The notes under the pieces are model-generated. The model searched no databases. It was not told the origin of the DNA and was given only the letters and a program-made list of their open reading frames with translations. Position numbers and translations under genes: made by a program. 64,000 nt of DNA from Streptomyces tendae (lineage in GTDB: Bacteria; Actinomycetota; Actinomycetes; Streptomycetales; Streptomycetaceae), in assembly GCF_014650435.1 (NCBI RefSeq), contig NZ_BMUY01000007.1, forward strand, positions 372,001 through 436,000. Direction: 5' to 3'. Numbering within the stretch: position 1 is the first letter of the stretch; every line of letters starts with the position of its first letter. Shown here in pieces: positions 23,944-31,934 of the stretch.

Positions 23944-25311
23944 ATGAGGTTCACGTCCCGTTCCGCAGCGGTCGAAGCGGCCGTTCCGAAACCGACGGCT
24001 GCCGGGACACACAGGTCGGCCATGGCAGTGGTCATGGCGGCGAGCCTCATGGACCTGGTCGACCTCACGATGGTCAACGTCGCCCTTCCCAGCATCCGGA
24101 CCGACATCGGCGTGCGCTACGGCCTGCTCCCCTGGATCACCGGTGGTTACGCCCTCGCGTTTGCCGTCGTCCTCGTGCCCGGCACCCGGCTGGGAGGCGT
24201 TCACGGCCGGCGGCGGGTGTTCCTCGTCGGCCTTGGAGCCTTCACCATCGCCTCCGCCCTCGGCGGGCTGGCACCGAGCCCCGAAACGCTGGTGGCCGCG
24301 CGGGTGGCGCAGGGTACGGCGGCGGCACTCATGGTTCCGCAGGTGCCGTTCATCATTGACGCCGTGTCACCCGCCGACGGTCGGGGCAGGGCGGTGGCCC
24401 TGTTCGGCGCGGTGATCGGGCTGGGTTCGGTGGCCGGCCCGCTGGTCGGCGCCGCTCTCCTTCACAGCGACCTGTTCGGCCTCGGCTGGCGTTCGGTGTT
24501 CCTGGTCAACGTGCCGATCGGGATGGCGGGTCTGGTACTCGGACGCCGGTGCATCACCGAAGGCCGGGACCGTCCGACCACTGGCCACGTCCGCCACGAG
24601 CGGGCCGGGAGCCGCCGACGCGGGGGCCCACTGGTGGTGACGTCTCTCTTCACCATCCGGACCTACGCCGTCGGTGTCGGCGTCGAACTCCTCTACGGCG
24701 CCCTGGGCGGCATCTACTTCCTCGCCTGGTGCTTCCACATGCAGGCCGGGCTCGGCTGGACCCCGCTGCGAGCCGCCTGGTGCATGCTGCTCTTCGGTGT
24801 GGCAGTGGCCATCTTCGCCGGACTCTCGCGAGACGTGCTGTTCCCGAGGTACGGGCGCACAGTGCTTCAGGCCGGAGCACTCACCCAGTTGACCGGGGTC
24901 CTGGTGTACAGCTGGCAGACGCAGCACTACGGCACCGACATCCAGCCCTGGCAGATCCTGCCGACGCTGGTCCTGCTCGGCGGCGGCATGGGACTGGCGG
25001 TGGCACCGCTGTCGACGGTGTTGCTCGCCGAGGTGCCCCCAAAGCAGCTGCGCCTGGCGGCAGGGCTCGGCAACACCACTTACCAGCTGGGGGCGGCGCT
25101 GGGGATGGGCATGGTTCCGGTGGCCTTCCTCGGGCTGCTGGATGCCGGCCGTCCGGCCCCCGTGGCCTTCTCCCACACCCTGCGATGGTTGGCCTGCCTG
25201 CTGGTGACGGCCTTCCTGCTCACGTTCGCGCTGCCCCGGTTCCCCGGGCGCTCTCCCTCGAAGCAGTCACGGACAGGCGCGGTGGCGGACGGTACATCCA
25301 CCGCCGTCTGA
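23944..25311 (+). CDS. MFS drug exporter (DHA2-like) lacking the central helix pair
   Basis: Major facilitator efflux protein of the EmrB/QacA type: MDLVDLTMVNVALPSI in helix 1, GGYALAFAVVLVPGTRLG and the GRRR loop, and the antiporter motif GSVAGPLVGAAL in helix 5. Compared with the second exporter at 40122-41627, the region between helix 6 (GMAGLVLGRR) and the FTIRTYAVG helix is only about 40 hydrophilic residues, so the two extra DHA2 helices seem missing, giving about 12 instead of 14. Probably exports the product. Confidence 0.9.
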   Translation: MRFTSRSAAVEAAVPKPTAAGTHRSAMAVVMAASLMDLVDLTMVNVALPSIRTDIGVRYGLLPWITGGYALAFAVVLVPGTRLGGVHGRRRVFLVGLGAFTIASALGGLAPSPETLVAARVAQGTAAALMVPQVPFIIDAVSPADGRGRAVALFGAVIGLGSVAGPLVGAALLHSDLFGLGWRSVFLVNVPIGMAGLVLGRRCITEGRDRPTTGHVRHERAGSRRRGGPLVVTSLFTIRTYAVGVGVELLYGALGGIYFLAWCFHMQAGLGWTPLRAAWCMLLFGVAVAIFAGLSRDVLFPRYGRTVLQAGALTQLTGVLVYSWQTQHYGTDIQPWQILPTLVLLGGGMGLAVAPLSTVLLAEVPPKQLRLAAGLGNTTYQLGAALGMGMVPVAFLGLLDAGRPAPVAFSHTLRWLACLLVTAFLLTFALPRFPGRSPSKQSRTGAVADGTSTAV

Positions 25312-25352
25312 GCCGACGGCGCTCTCCCGCAGACCACCACGGAAGGAAAACG

Positions 25353-26390
25353 ATGAGTACGCACAACGCTTCGGAGATACCGAGGACGGCCCGCGAGGTC
25401 CGGCTCACCGAACAGCTGGAGGGGGAGCTGACGCTCGAGCACTTCGGCATCGTGCAGACGCCGGTCCCGCAGCCGAACGTGGGGGAGGTGCTCGTGCGCA
25501 CCGACTACCTGTCCCTGGCGGCCGCTTACACGGACCTCATGCGCCCCGGCTGCCAGCTGCCGGTCCCGCCCTTCCTGGCGGGCGAACGCCTCGGCGGCGG
25601 TGCGGTGGGCACCGTGGTGCGGTCCGCCAGCGACAAACTGGCCGTCGGCGACCTGGTGCACTCCATGAGCGGCTGGTCGGAGTACTCGGCAGGTCCCGCC
25701 GAGACGTACGCCAAGCTCCCGGCAGGCCTCTTCCCGAGCCCCGCGTACTTCCTCAGCCAGGGCCCCACCGCCTACTACGGGATGGCCGACATCGCCCGGG
25801 CGGGCGAGGGGGACGTCGTCTTCGTCTCCGGCGCCGCGGGCGGCGTCGGGTCCCTCGCGGGGCAGATCGCCAGGTGCCGGGGAGCCGCTCGGGTGATCGG
25901 CAGTACCGGCAGCAAGGAGAAGATCGACTACCTGGTCGACGAACTCGGCTACGACGCCGCCTTCGACTACCACGACGGACCCGTCGTCGAACGGCTGCGA
26001 GAACTCGCCCCCAACGGGATCAACGTGTTCTTCGACAACGTCGGCGGCGAGCAGTTCGAGGCAGCGGTCCAGACGGCGGCCCCGCACGCGCGTTTCGCCC
26101 TGTGCGGGGCGCTGGCGGGCCAGATAGGCGGCGGCCGGGCCGCTCACCCGAGGCTCGACCTCATGCGGGCCATCACCCGGCATCTGGAGATCAGGCCGTT
26201 CGCCTGCTATCACACGCCCGAGCAGGTCAGTGCCTGGTACGAACACTTCGCGCAGTGGCACGGCGAGGGTCGTCTCGTCTTCCCGCACACCACGCTCGAG
26301 GGCGGCCTCGCTCGAGCCCCCGAGGGGATGCTGGGGCTGCTGAACGGGCGATACCGGGGCAACGTCGCCGTACGGATCACGTCCGGCTGA
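25353..26390 (+). CDS. Zinc-independent MDR oxidoreductase (quinone/enone reductase type)
   Basis: Medium-chain dehydrogenase/reductase of the leukotriene B4 dehydrogenase / CurA-like group, NADPH-dependent. The cofactor site is VFVSGAAGGVGSLAGQIA; FFDNVGGEQFEAA and ALCGALAGQ are group-specific. No zinc-ligand cysteines. ATG 25353 follows GGAAGGA. 42 bp downstream of the exporter gene. Likely reduces an enone or quinone intermediate in tailoring; the precise step is unknown. Confidence 0.9.
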   Translation: MSTHNASEIPRTAREVRLTEQLEGELTLEHFGIVQTPVPQPNVGEVLVRTDYLSLAAAYTDLMRPGCQLPVPPFLAGERLGGGAVGTVVRSASDKLAVGDLVHSMSGWSEYSAGPAETYAKLPAGLFPSPAYFLSQGPTAYYGMADIARAGEGDVVFVSGAAGGVGSLAGQIARCRGAARVIGSTGSKEKIDYLVDELGYDAAFDYHDGPVVERLRELAPNGINVFFDNVGGEQFEAAVQTAAPHARFALCGALAGQIGGGRAAHPRLDLMRAITRHLEIRPFACYHTPEQVSAWYEHFAQWHGEGRLVFPHTTLEGGLARAPEGMLGLLNGRYRGNVAVRITSG

Positions 26391-26457
26391 CGGCGAAGGC
26401 GGGGTGGTGGTGGCGGGCACCGTCCGGCGCCCGCCACCACCACCCCGCCCGCCGTCA
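26387..26457. terminator. Bidirectional terminator hairpin
   Basis: A 21-bp perfect stem (26398-26418 with 26429-26449) lies between the convergent MDR reductase and unknown 122-aa genes. Outer bases, including both stop codons, extend the pairing after a short bulge. Confidence 0.85.
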
Positions 26458-26823
26458 GGACTCGTCGCGCGTCGCGTGGATCTCCACCGGTACGGTCCGG
26501 GCCAGTCGGCCGTCGGCGTCGTAGACCCGGGACGTCCCCCGGCTGGTGAAGGACCGGTCCTGCTGACTCGCGTGCTGCTCGACGTCCACCCAGCCCGCAC
26601 AGGCTCCACGGTCGTCGACGATCGGCTCCGTGATACGGAACAGGAAGCTCCCCGGCCCGAGCGAGGACCAGCGCCCGGCACCGACTCCGCCGGCGGTGAG
26701 CAGCGCGTGCCCCCGGGCCGTGAAACGGAACGAGCCGATCGAGTCGCCGCCGGGCCGGCTCACCCGAGCCGTCCAGGTGCCGACCGGACTCGCCGGGCCG
26801 TCCTGTGGCTGCTCTCCCCCCAT
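26455..26823 (-). CDS. Unknown 122-residue protein, paralogue of the protein at 49639-50004
   Basis: No family recognised. The protein is a predicted beta-rich small fold: alternating short hydrophobic strands (GTWTARVS, SIGSFRFTARGHALL, GSFLFRITEPI, GWVDVEQHAS, FTSRGTSRVYDADGRL). It shares order and several blocks with the 121-residue protein at 49639-50004: a GTW or GTWS start, SFxFRI, GWVDxEQ, then an S-V-x-D-A segment. Pattern suggests a lipocalin-like or SnoaL-sized binding fold. ATG 26823 chosen because similarity begins there; no strong ribosome site is seen. Starts 20 bp after a P450 stop, so probably co-transcribed with it. Confidence 0.75.
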   Translation of the reverse strand: MGGEQPQDGPASPVGTWTARVSRPGGDSIGSFRFTARGHALLTAGGVGAGRWSSLGPGSFLFRITEPIVDDRGACAGWVDVEQHASQQDRSFTSRGTSRVYDADGRLARTVPVEIHATRDES

Positions 26824-26843
26824 TGCCGCGGACACCGGCACGG

Positions 26844-28070
26844 CTACCCGCGACCGGCCGGCCCGGCGAAACCGAACCGGACCGGCAGGCGTTGCAGCCC
26901 CCGCAACTGGAACGTGGGGGGCTTCCACGTGAGGTCCTCGTACGGCACCGCGAGCGCCAGTTGCGGGCACCGCTCCAGCAGCGCGCGCAGGGCGATACCG
27001 CTCTCCATCCGGGCCAGCGGCGCACCGACGCAGTGATGGACACCGTGCCCGAAAGCGAGGTGCGCGCGGATCTCGCGCAGCTCCCTGCCCAGATCGAACC
27101 TGTCCGCCTCCGCGAACCGCCGCGCATCCCGCCCGGCGGCAGCCATGCCGATCAGGACCACCTCGCCCGCGGGGATCTCGGTGTCACCGATGAGCACCGG
27201 CTCGGTGGTGTAGCGGTACGCGGACACCTCCACCGGTCCGTCGAACCGCAGGACCTCCTCGACAGCCGTCTCCAGCAAGGACCAGTCGGCCCGCAGCGCG
27301 GCGAGCTGGCCGGGATTGCGCAACAGGGCGAGCGTTCCGCTGGAAATGACGTTCGCCGTGGACTCGTGCCCGCCGACCAGCAGCAGGAACGCCATGCCGA
27401 GGAGTTCCTCCGAGGACAGCCGGTCGCCGTCGTCGTGCACGGCACGTGCCATCGCGCCGAGCAGATCCTCGCCGCCCGCCTTGCGCTTGCTGTCCACCAG
27501 AGCGGACAGGTAGGCGGTCATCGCCTCCTGCGCGGCGATTCCCCGTTCGAGGGTGGGCGGCGCCGACAGATCACTCGACCACAGGTGGAAGTCCGCGCGG
27601 TCACCCTCAGGGACGCCCAGCAGTTCGCAGATGACGGACAGGGGAAGCGGCAGCGCATAGGACTCGACCAGATCCGCCTCGCGGGACGACAGCATGGTGT
27701 CCAGCAGTTCGTGGGCGATCCGCTCGACACGTGGGCGCATGGCCTGTACACGGCGCAGCGTGAACTCGCGTGCGATGAACCTGCGCAGACGGGTGTGGTC
27801 CGGTGGATCGACCTGCATCAGGGTCTTGCCCACGACGTTGCGGCCCAGGTTCTCCCACGCCTTGAGATGGCGTATGTCGTTGCTCAGCCGCGGATCGGTG
27901 AAGGCGGCCCGTGCCAGCTCGTAGTCGGTGATCAGCCAGCAGTCACGTCCGTCCAGGACGCGGGCCCGGTGAACCGGACCCCGCTCGCGCAGGGCGGCGA
28001 AGAGCGGATAGGGGTCGGCGGTGAAACTCGGGTCCGATCCGGTGAGATCGGCGACCAGGGCCTCGGTCAT
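26844..28070 (-). CDS. Cytochrome P450 monooxygenase (first of four)
   Basis: Soluble bacterial class I P450, 408 residues. I-helix oxygen-binding motif LLLVGGHESTAN, K-helix EEVLRF with EVSAYR downstream, and heme-binding loop AFGHGVHHCVGAPLARME with the cysteine ligand. ATG 28070 (MTEALVADLTG) has GGAG 5 nt upstream; a GTG at 28103 is possible. It is divergent from the DNA glycosylase gene and followed by the 122-aa unknown gene. Likely oxidises the polyketide core (hydroxylation or epoxidation). Electrons could come from the ferredoxin at 29690-30013. Confidence 0.94.
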   Translation of the reverse strand: MTEALVADLTGSDPSFTADPYPLFAALRERGPVHRARVLDGRDCWLITDYELARAAFTDPRLSNDIRHLKAWENLGRNVVGKTLMQVDPPDHTRLRRFIAREFTLRRVQAMRPRVERIAHELLDTMLSSREADLVESYALPLPLSVICELLGVPEGDRADFHLWSSDLSAPPTLERGIAAQEAMTAYLSALVDSKRKAGGEDLLGAMARAVHDDGDRLSSEELLGMAFLLLVGGHESTANVISSGTLALLRNPGQLAALRADWSLLETAVEEVLRFDGPVEVSAYRYTTEPVLIGDTEIPAGEVVLIGMAAAGRDARRFAEADRFDLGRELREIRAHLAFGHGVHHCVGAPLARMESGIALRALLERCPQLALAVPYEDLTWKPPTFQLRGLQRLPVRFGFAGPAGRG

Positions 28071-28236
28071 GACGGCTCCAGGGAGTCGGGAGGTGATGGC
28101 CACTCAGGCGGCAGGCGCCCGGGTCCCAAAACGTAGGCCGCGGCCCTCGACCTTCGCTCGTGCCCCAGCACATGAAGCGCGGGGATGGACGGCGGGCAGG
28201 GCATGCGGGCGGCGGGCCCCGGTGATAATGGGTGGC
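28071..28236. promoter_or_regulatory. Divergent promoter region; -10-like box for a leaderless glycosylase mRNA
   Basis: 166 bp between the P450 (minus) and glycosylase (plus) starts. GATAAT (28224-28229) lies exactly 7 nt before ATG 28237, the spacing expected when transcription begins at the start codon. No Shine-Dalgarno sequence precedes that ATG, which supports leaderless translation. Confidence 0.5.
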
Positions 28237-29340
28237 ATGCCGTTACTCTCCGAACGCGCGCTCAACCGGTCCCTGCTGGAGCGCCAGTTGCTGCTCGACC
28301 GGGTGGCCTGGCCCGTGCCCAGGGTGGTCGAGCGCCTGGTTGCGATGCAGGGGCAGGAGCCCGACGCACCGTACGTGGGCCTGTGGACGCGGATCGCCGG
28401 CTTCACGCACGACGCGTTGTCGTCGCAGCTGCACGAGCGCCGGATCGTGCGCGGCGCCCACTTGCGCACCACCCAGCACCTGGCGCTCGCGGAGGACTTC
28501 CGCTGGCTGCGTCCGCTGCTCCAGCCCCGCATGGACCGCGCTCCGCTGATGGGGCTGCGGCGCGAGATCGAAGGGATCGACCTGGCCGAACTCGCCTCGG
28601 TTGGAAGGCGGTTGCTGAGGGGCCGGGCCCTGACCCGACGGGAACTGGGCAGCGCGCTCGCCGAGCACTTCCCGGACCGCAAGGCCAACGCCCTGGCCGT
28701 GTCCGTGCATTTCCTCGTGCCGATGGTCCACCCCCCGCCGAGTGGGCTGTGGGGGAAGCGGGGATCGGTGCCGTGTGCACTTGCGGAGGACTGGATCGGG
28801 CAGCCGCTGCAGACGACGCCGCGGATCCAGACGATGATCACCAGGTACCTGGCCGCGTTCGGCCCGGCCGATGTGAAGGACATGCAGGCGTGGTCGGGGC
28901 TGAGCGGCCTGCGCGAGGTGGTGGATGAACTCCGGCCGCGCCTGCGGGTCCACCGCGACGAGGGCGGCAGGGAGCTGTTCGACGTGCCGGAGGCCCAAGA
29001 GCCCGGCGACCCGGACCGGCCGGCGCCGGTGCGCTTCCTGCCCGCGTTCGACAACCTCCTCCTCGGCCACGCGAACCGCAGCCGGGTGATCGCCGACGAG
29101 TACCGCAAGCTGGTTGCTCCCGGGCAGGCGAGGGTATTGCCCACCTTCCTCGTCGACGGCTTCGTGAGCGGCACATGGTCGGTCAGGGACGGCCGGCTGC
29201 TTCTCTCCCCGTTCCGCACCCTGTCGAGGACCGACACGGCGGCCGTGTCGGAGGAGGCGTGGCGCCTGGCGCAGTTCGTGCTCCCGGACGCCGACCGGCG
29301 GGACGTCCGCCTCGAACCCGGCCCGGAGCGCGGCGTGTGA
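28237..29340 (+). CDS. AlkZ-like DNA glycosylase, QxQ type (HTH_42 family), self-resistance
   Basis: Winged-helix HTH_42 family protein related to YcaQ and AlkZ, which remove bulky alkylated purines and unhook crosslinks. The catalytic motif appears as Gln38-Gly-Gln40 in LVAMQGQEPDAPYVGLW, at almost the same position as the QxQ motif of AlkZ (Gln37/Gln39). Further family features: RTTQHLALAEDFRWL, RRELGSALAEHF, LPAFDNLLLGHANRSRV and VDGFVSGTW. Length 367. AlkZ homologues protect producers of azinomycin and of trioxacarcin/LL-D49194 by excising drug-guanine adducts, so the same role is expected. A second, divergent homologue lies at 53310-54476. Confidence 0.92.
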   Translation: MPLLSERALNRSLLERQLLLDRVAWPVPRVVERLVAMQGQEPDAPYVGLWTRIAGFTHDALSSQLHERRIVRGAHLRTTQHLALAEDFRWLRPLLQPRMDRAPLMGLRREIEGIDLAELASVGRRLLRGRALTRRELGSALAEHFPDRKANALAVSVHFLVPMVHPPPSGLWGKRGSVPCALAEDWIGQPLQTTPRIQTMITRYLAAFGPADVKDMQAWSGLSGLREVVDELRPRLRVHRDEGGRELFDVPEAQEPGDPDRPAPVRFLPAFDNLLLGHANRSRVIADEYRKLVAPGQARVLPTFLVDGFVSGTWSVRDGRLLLSPFRTLSRTDTAAVSEEAWRLAQFVLPDADRRDVRLEPGPERGV

Positions 29341-29345
29341 CGGGA

Positions 29346-29376
29346 GGGCCGGGACGGCCTGAGGCCGTCCCGGCCC
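29346..29376. terminator. Terminator hairpin after the glycosylase gene
   Basis: Perfect 14-bp stem (29346-29359 with 29363-29376, loop TGA) starting 6 bp after the stop codon, followed by C/T-rich sequence. Confidence 0.85.
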
Positions 29377-29689
29377 CTTCCCCCTCCTCACACGGGTCGA
29401 GCCCGCTGCCGCCGGATGCCGAAGCCGGGAAGTGCGGCACCGTCCGAAGCCGGTCCGAACCCGCCCTCGGCCGGCGGCCGGCGCGTGATCATGCGGTCGG
29501 CCGGCCGGTTCACCGACCCGGCCCCCACCGTGCGTGCGTCGCGGGAGCACAGAACCGAGAACCGTTCCCGCGCCGGTGAGCCGGAGACGACCGCACCCTC
29601 GTGCAACCGGGCGAGGCCGCCCGGTCGCACCCCGGCACCGCACTGCTCCCCGGCACGGCCCGCTTTCACGGCGACCGGTCCGGCACCCG
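29377..29689. other. Intergenic stretch without a supported gene
   Basis: 313 bp between the glycosylase terminator and the 3' end of the ferredoxin gene. Frames are open but Arg/Pro/Gly-rich and unlike known proteins. Nothing supportable seen. Confidence 0.4.
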
Positions 29690-30013
29690 TCACACCTGGG
29701 TCGTCGGAAGGTGCACGATCAACCCGTCGATGGCTTCCGAGACCGGCAGCTGGCAGCTGAGCCGGCTGGTGGGCCGGCGCTCGGCTGCCGTGCCGTACAG
29801 CACGTCGTCCTCCGCCTCGTGCATCTCGGGAAGCGGCAGCGTGTTGCCCTCGTCGATGTACACGTGGCACGTACCGCACTGGGCCGAGCCTCCGCACTGG
29901 GCCACGATGCCCTCGACGTTGTTCAGCTTCGCGCCCCGCATGACCGTGTTGGGAGCCGTCACCTCCAGCACGGTCTCCGTGCCGTCGGGATGCTTGTATG
30001 TGATCTTGGCCAT
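29690..30013 (-). CDS. [2Fe-2S] ferredoxin of the adrenodoxin/putidaredoxin type
   Basis: A 107-residue electron carrier. The cluster ligands show the C-x5-C-x2-C spacing in AQCGGSAQCGTCHVY plus a fourth Cys in RLSCQLP. MAKITYKHPDG and VMRGAKLNNVEGIVAQ are typical of vertebrate-type ferredoxins that serve P450s. ATG 30013 has GAGGAGG 5 nt upstream. Presumably passes electrons from a host reductase to one or more of the four P450s; no ferredoxin reductase gene is in the window. Confidence 0.95.
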   Translation of the reverse strand: MAKITYKHPDGTETVLEVTAPNTVMRGAKLNNVEGIVAQCGGSAQCGTCHVYIDEGNTLPLPEMHEAEDDVLYGTAAERRPTSRLSCQLPVSEAIDGLIVHLPTTQV

Positions 30014-30382
30014 GATGCCCTCCTCGTGGCAGGCCGCGCGACCGGTGCAGTGGGTCACTGTGACGGCTCCCACTGGGAGGGCGGTCGAGAAGACCTCGAA
30101 GCCGCCGGGCCCGACCTGGCCACCCTCGCCCCCCGCCCGGCGGGGCGCACGGCACAGCGGCGGCCCCCGGGGATCCTGGCGTCCGCCTGCGGAGCAGCCC
30201 TCCTCGAAACGGCGGGCTGCGCCGGGCCCGGCTTCCCGGCGGTACTCGGCTGTTCCCGCGCGGGCGGGCGTTTCGGCCGCTGCCGCGCAGCGGGGCCCGG
30301 TCGGCCACGGTCCGACGCCGTTCCAGGGGGCTTCGAGGCGCATCCGCAACTCTGGACACCCTGATCCGAACGGAGGCATGAG
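30014..30382. promoter_or_regulatory. Divergent promoter region, ferredoxin / hydrolase-like genes
   Basis: 369 bp between divergent starts. No recognisable coding sequence; must contain promoters for both genes. No clear operator found. Confidence 0.5.
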
Positions 30383-31867
30383 GTGGCAACCATCTGGCCC
30401 GGCACCGACGCGGCTCACCTTCCGCGGGAGTTCCACACCCAGCGACCGCGCTGGACGGCAGAGCCCTCCAGCGGTCGGGAAGGCTTTCCCGGCACCGAGT
30501 ACGCGACCATCGAGGTGCCCCGCGACTACGCGGAGCCGTCCGGGGAGCGCATCACGCTCGCCATCAGCCGGCTGCGCGCCGCCGACCCCGCACGGCGCCG
30601 CGGCATCCTCCTGGCCGTCAACGGAGGACCGGGCGGCGACGGGGGCCTCGGCAGGTTCCTGCCGGAGAAGTTCGCCGGGACCGCACTGCACCAGGTCTAC
30701 GACCTGATCGGCTTCGATCCACGGGGCACCGGTGCGTCGACGGGGCTCTACGCCGAGGTCACCACCCCGACCGCGCCGTTCGACTCGCGGCCCCCCGACT
30801 CGGCGTTCCGTCAACTCGCGGAGGACATGCGGCAGCGGGAACTGGCCTGCAGCCGGGGCGGGGGCGCCCTGCGCCCCCACATCAGCACCCGGAACACCGC
30901 ACGGGACATGGACGTGATGCGCCAGGTGCTGGGCGAGAGCCACCTCAGTTTCGTCGGCTACGCCTATGGCGCCTATGTCGGAGCCGTTTACGCGAGCATG
31001 TTCCCGGCACACCTGGACCGCAGCGTGCTCGACTCCTGTGTCGGGCCCCGATGGACCTGGCGCGAACAGTTCCTGTGGCAGGGCGACGCCGTGCACCGCA
31101 ACGTGAACCAGTGGGCCCGGTGGACCGGACAGCGCCACACCGCCTTCGGCCTCGGCCGCGGGTGCGCACAGGTGCTCTCGGCCGTGGAGCGCGTGGCCGG
31201 CCTGCTGGAGAGCCAACCCGGTGGCGTTCGACTGCGCACGCTCTTCGACGGGGCGGTGGGGACCCGCTGCGCCGACCGCGGGCGCTGGGCGGAACTCGCC
31301 GAGGCCGTCGGCGCGCTGCTGGCCGCGGCGGCACCCGGCGGGGCGGGCCCCGAGGCATGTGCGGAACTCCTGTCCGAGCAGGCCGTCTGGCGGGCTGCGG
31401 ACGGCGAGGGCACCCGGCGCGTCGCCGTGTTGGAGGCCGTCACCCTCGAACACGAGTGGCCCGACGACCTGGAGGTCTACTACAACGACATGCGTGACTT
31501 CCGAAAACGCTTCCCCTACGGCTACGGAGTGCTGCGCGCCCAGCCCTGGGTCGGGGCGTTCCGAACGTTCCAGCCGGCTGAGCCGCCCACGCGCCTGCGC
31601 CCGGGCGGCTTTCCGACGGGCCTGGTCGTCCAGGCCGACGGGGACCCGATGGACCACTACGCCGGTGGCGTGGCGATGGCCGAACTGCTGGGCCACAGGC
31701 TGCTGACGGTCGAGGACTCCGGCGAGCACGAGATCTACGTACTCGGCGGCAATGCGCATGTCGACGCCGTCGTGCACCGCTATCTGGTGGATGGCCGGCT
31801 GCCCGCGGAGCACACCGTCTGCCGGGGTGTGTCGCTGCGCCCGGACATCCCCGCCGACACCGACTGA
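30383..31867 (+). CDS. Alpha/beta-hydrolase of the tripeptidyl aminopeptidase type, nucleophile replaced by Ala
   Basis: A 494-residue TAP/SlpE-like alpha/beta-hydrolase: LLAVNGGPGGDGGLGRF, VYDLIGFDPRGTGAST, STRNTARDMDVMRQVLG and a C-terminal TAP-like domain (GLVVQADGDPMDHYAGGV). The nucleophile elbow that normally reads G-x-S-Y-G is G-Y-Ala194-Y-G, so the catalytic Ser is absent; the acid (DGDP) and a nearby His (SGEHEIY) can still be seen. It is therefore unlikely to be an ordinary peptidase. A cyclase, lyase, epoxide-opening or binding role is possible. No signal peptide. GTG 30383 has GGAGG 6 nt upstream. Confidence 0.85.
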   Translation: MATIWPGTDAAHLPREFHTQRPRWTAEPSSGREGFPGTEYATIEVPRDYAEPSGERITLAISRLRAADPARRRGILLAVNGGPGGDGGLGRFLPEKFAGTALHQVYDLIGFDPRGTGASTGLYAEVTTPTAPFDSRPPDSAFRQLAEDMRQRELACSRGGGALRPHISTRNTARDMDVMRQVLGESHLSFVGYAYGAYVGAVYASMFPAHLDRSVLDSCVGPRWTWREQFLWQGDAVHRNVNQWARWTGQRHTAFGLGRGCAQVLSAVERVAGLLESQPGGVRLRTLFDGAVGTRCADRGRWAELAEAVGALLAAAAPGGAGPEACAELLSEQAVWRAADGEGTRRVAVLEAVTLEHEWPDDLEVYYNDMRDFRKRFPYGYGVLRAQPWVGAFRTFQPAEPPTRLRPGGFPTGLVVQADGDPMDHYAGGVAMAELLGHRLLTVEDSGEHEIYVLGGNAHVDAVVHRYLVDGRLPAEHTVCRGVSLRPDIPADTD

Positions 31868-31868
31868 A

Positions 31869-31928
31869 CCGTTGCGCGGACGGCTGCGACCCGAGACCTG
31901 CTTCGGGTCGCAGCCGTCCGCGCAACGG
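31869..31928. terminator. Very strong bidirectional terminator
   Basis: Perfect 26-bp stem (31869-31894 with 31903-31928, 8-nt loop) between the convergent hydrolase-like and P450 genes. Confidence 0.93.
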
Positions 31929-31934
31929 GAGAAG

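Noticed and set aside
29388..30389. Minus-strand open frame around the ferredoxin gene
   Set aside because: It overlaps the clear ferredoxin gene in another frame and has no recognisable features.
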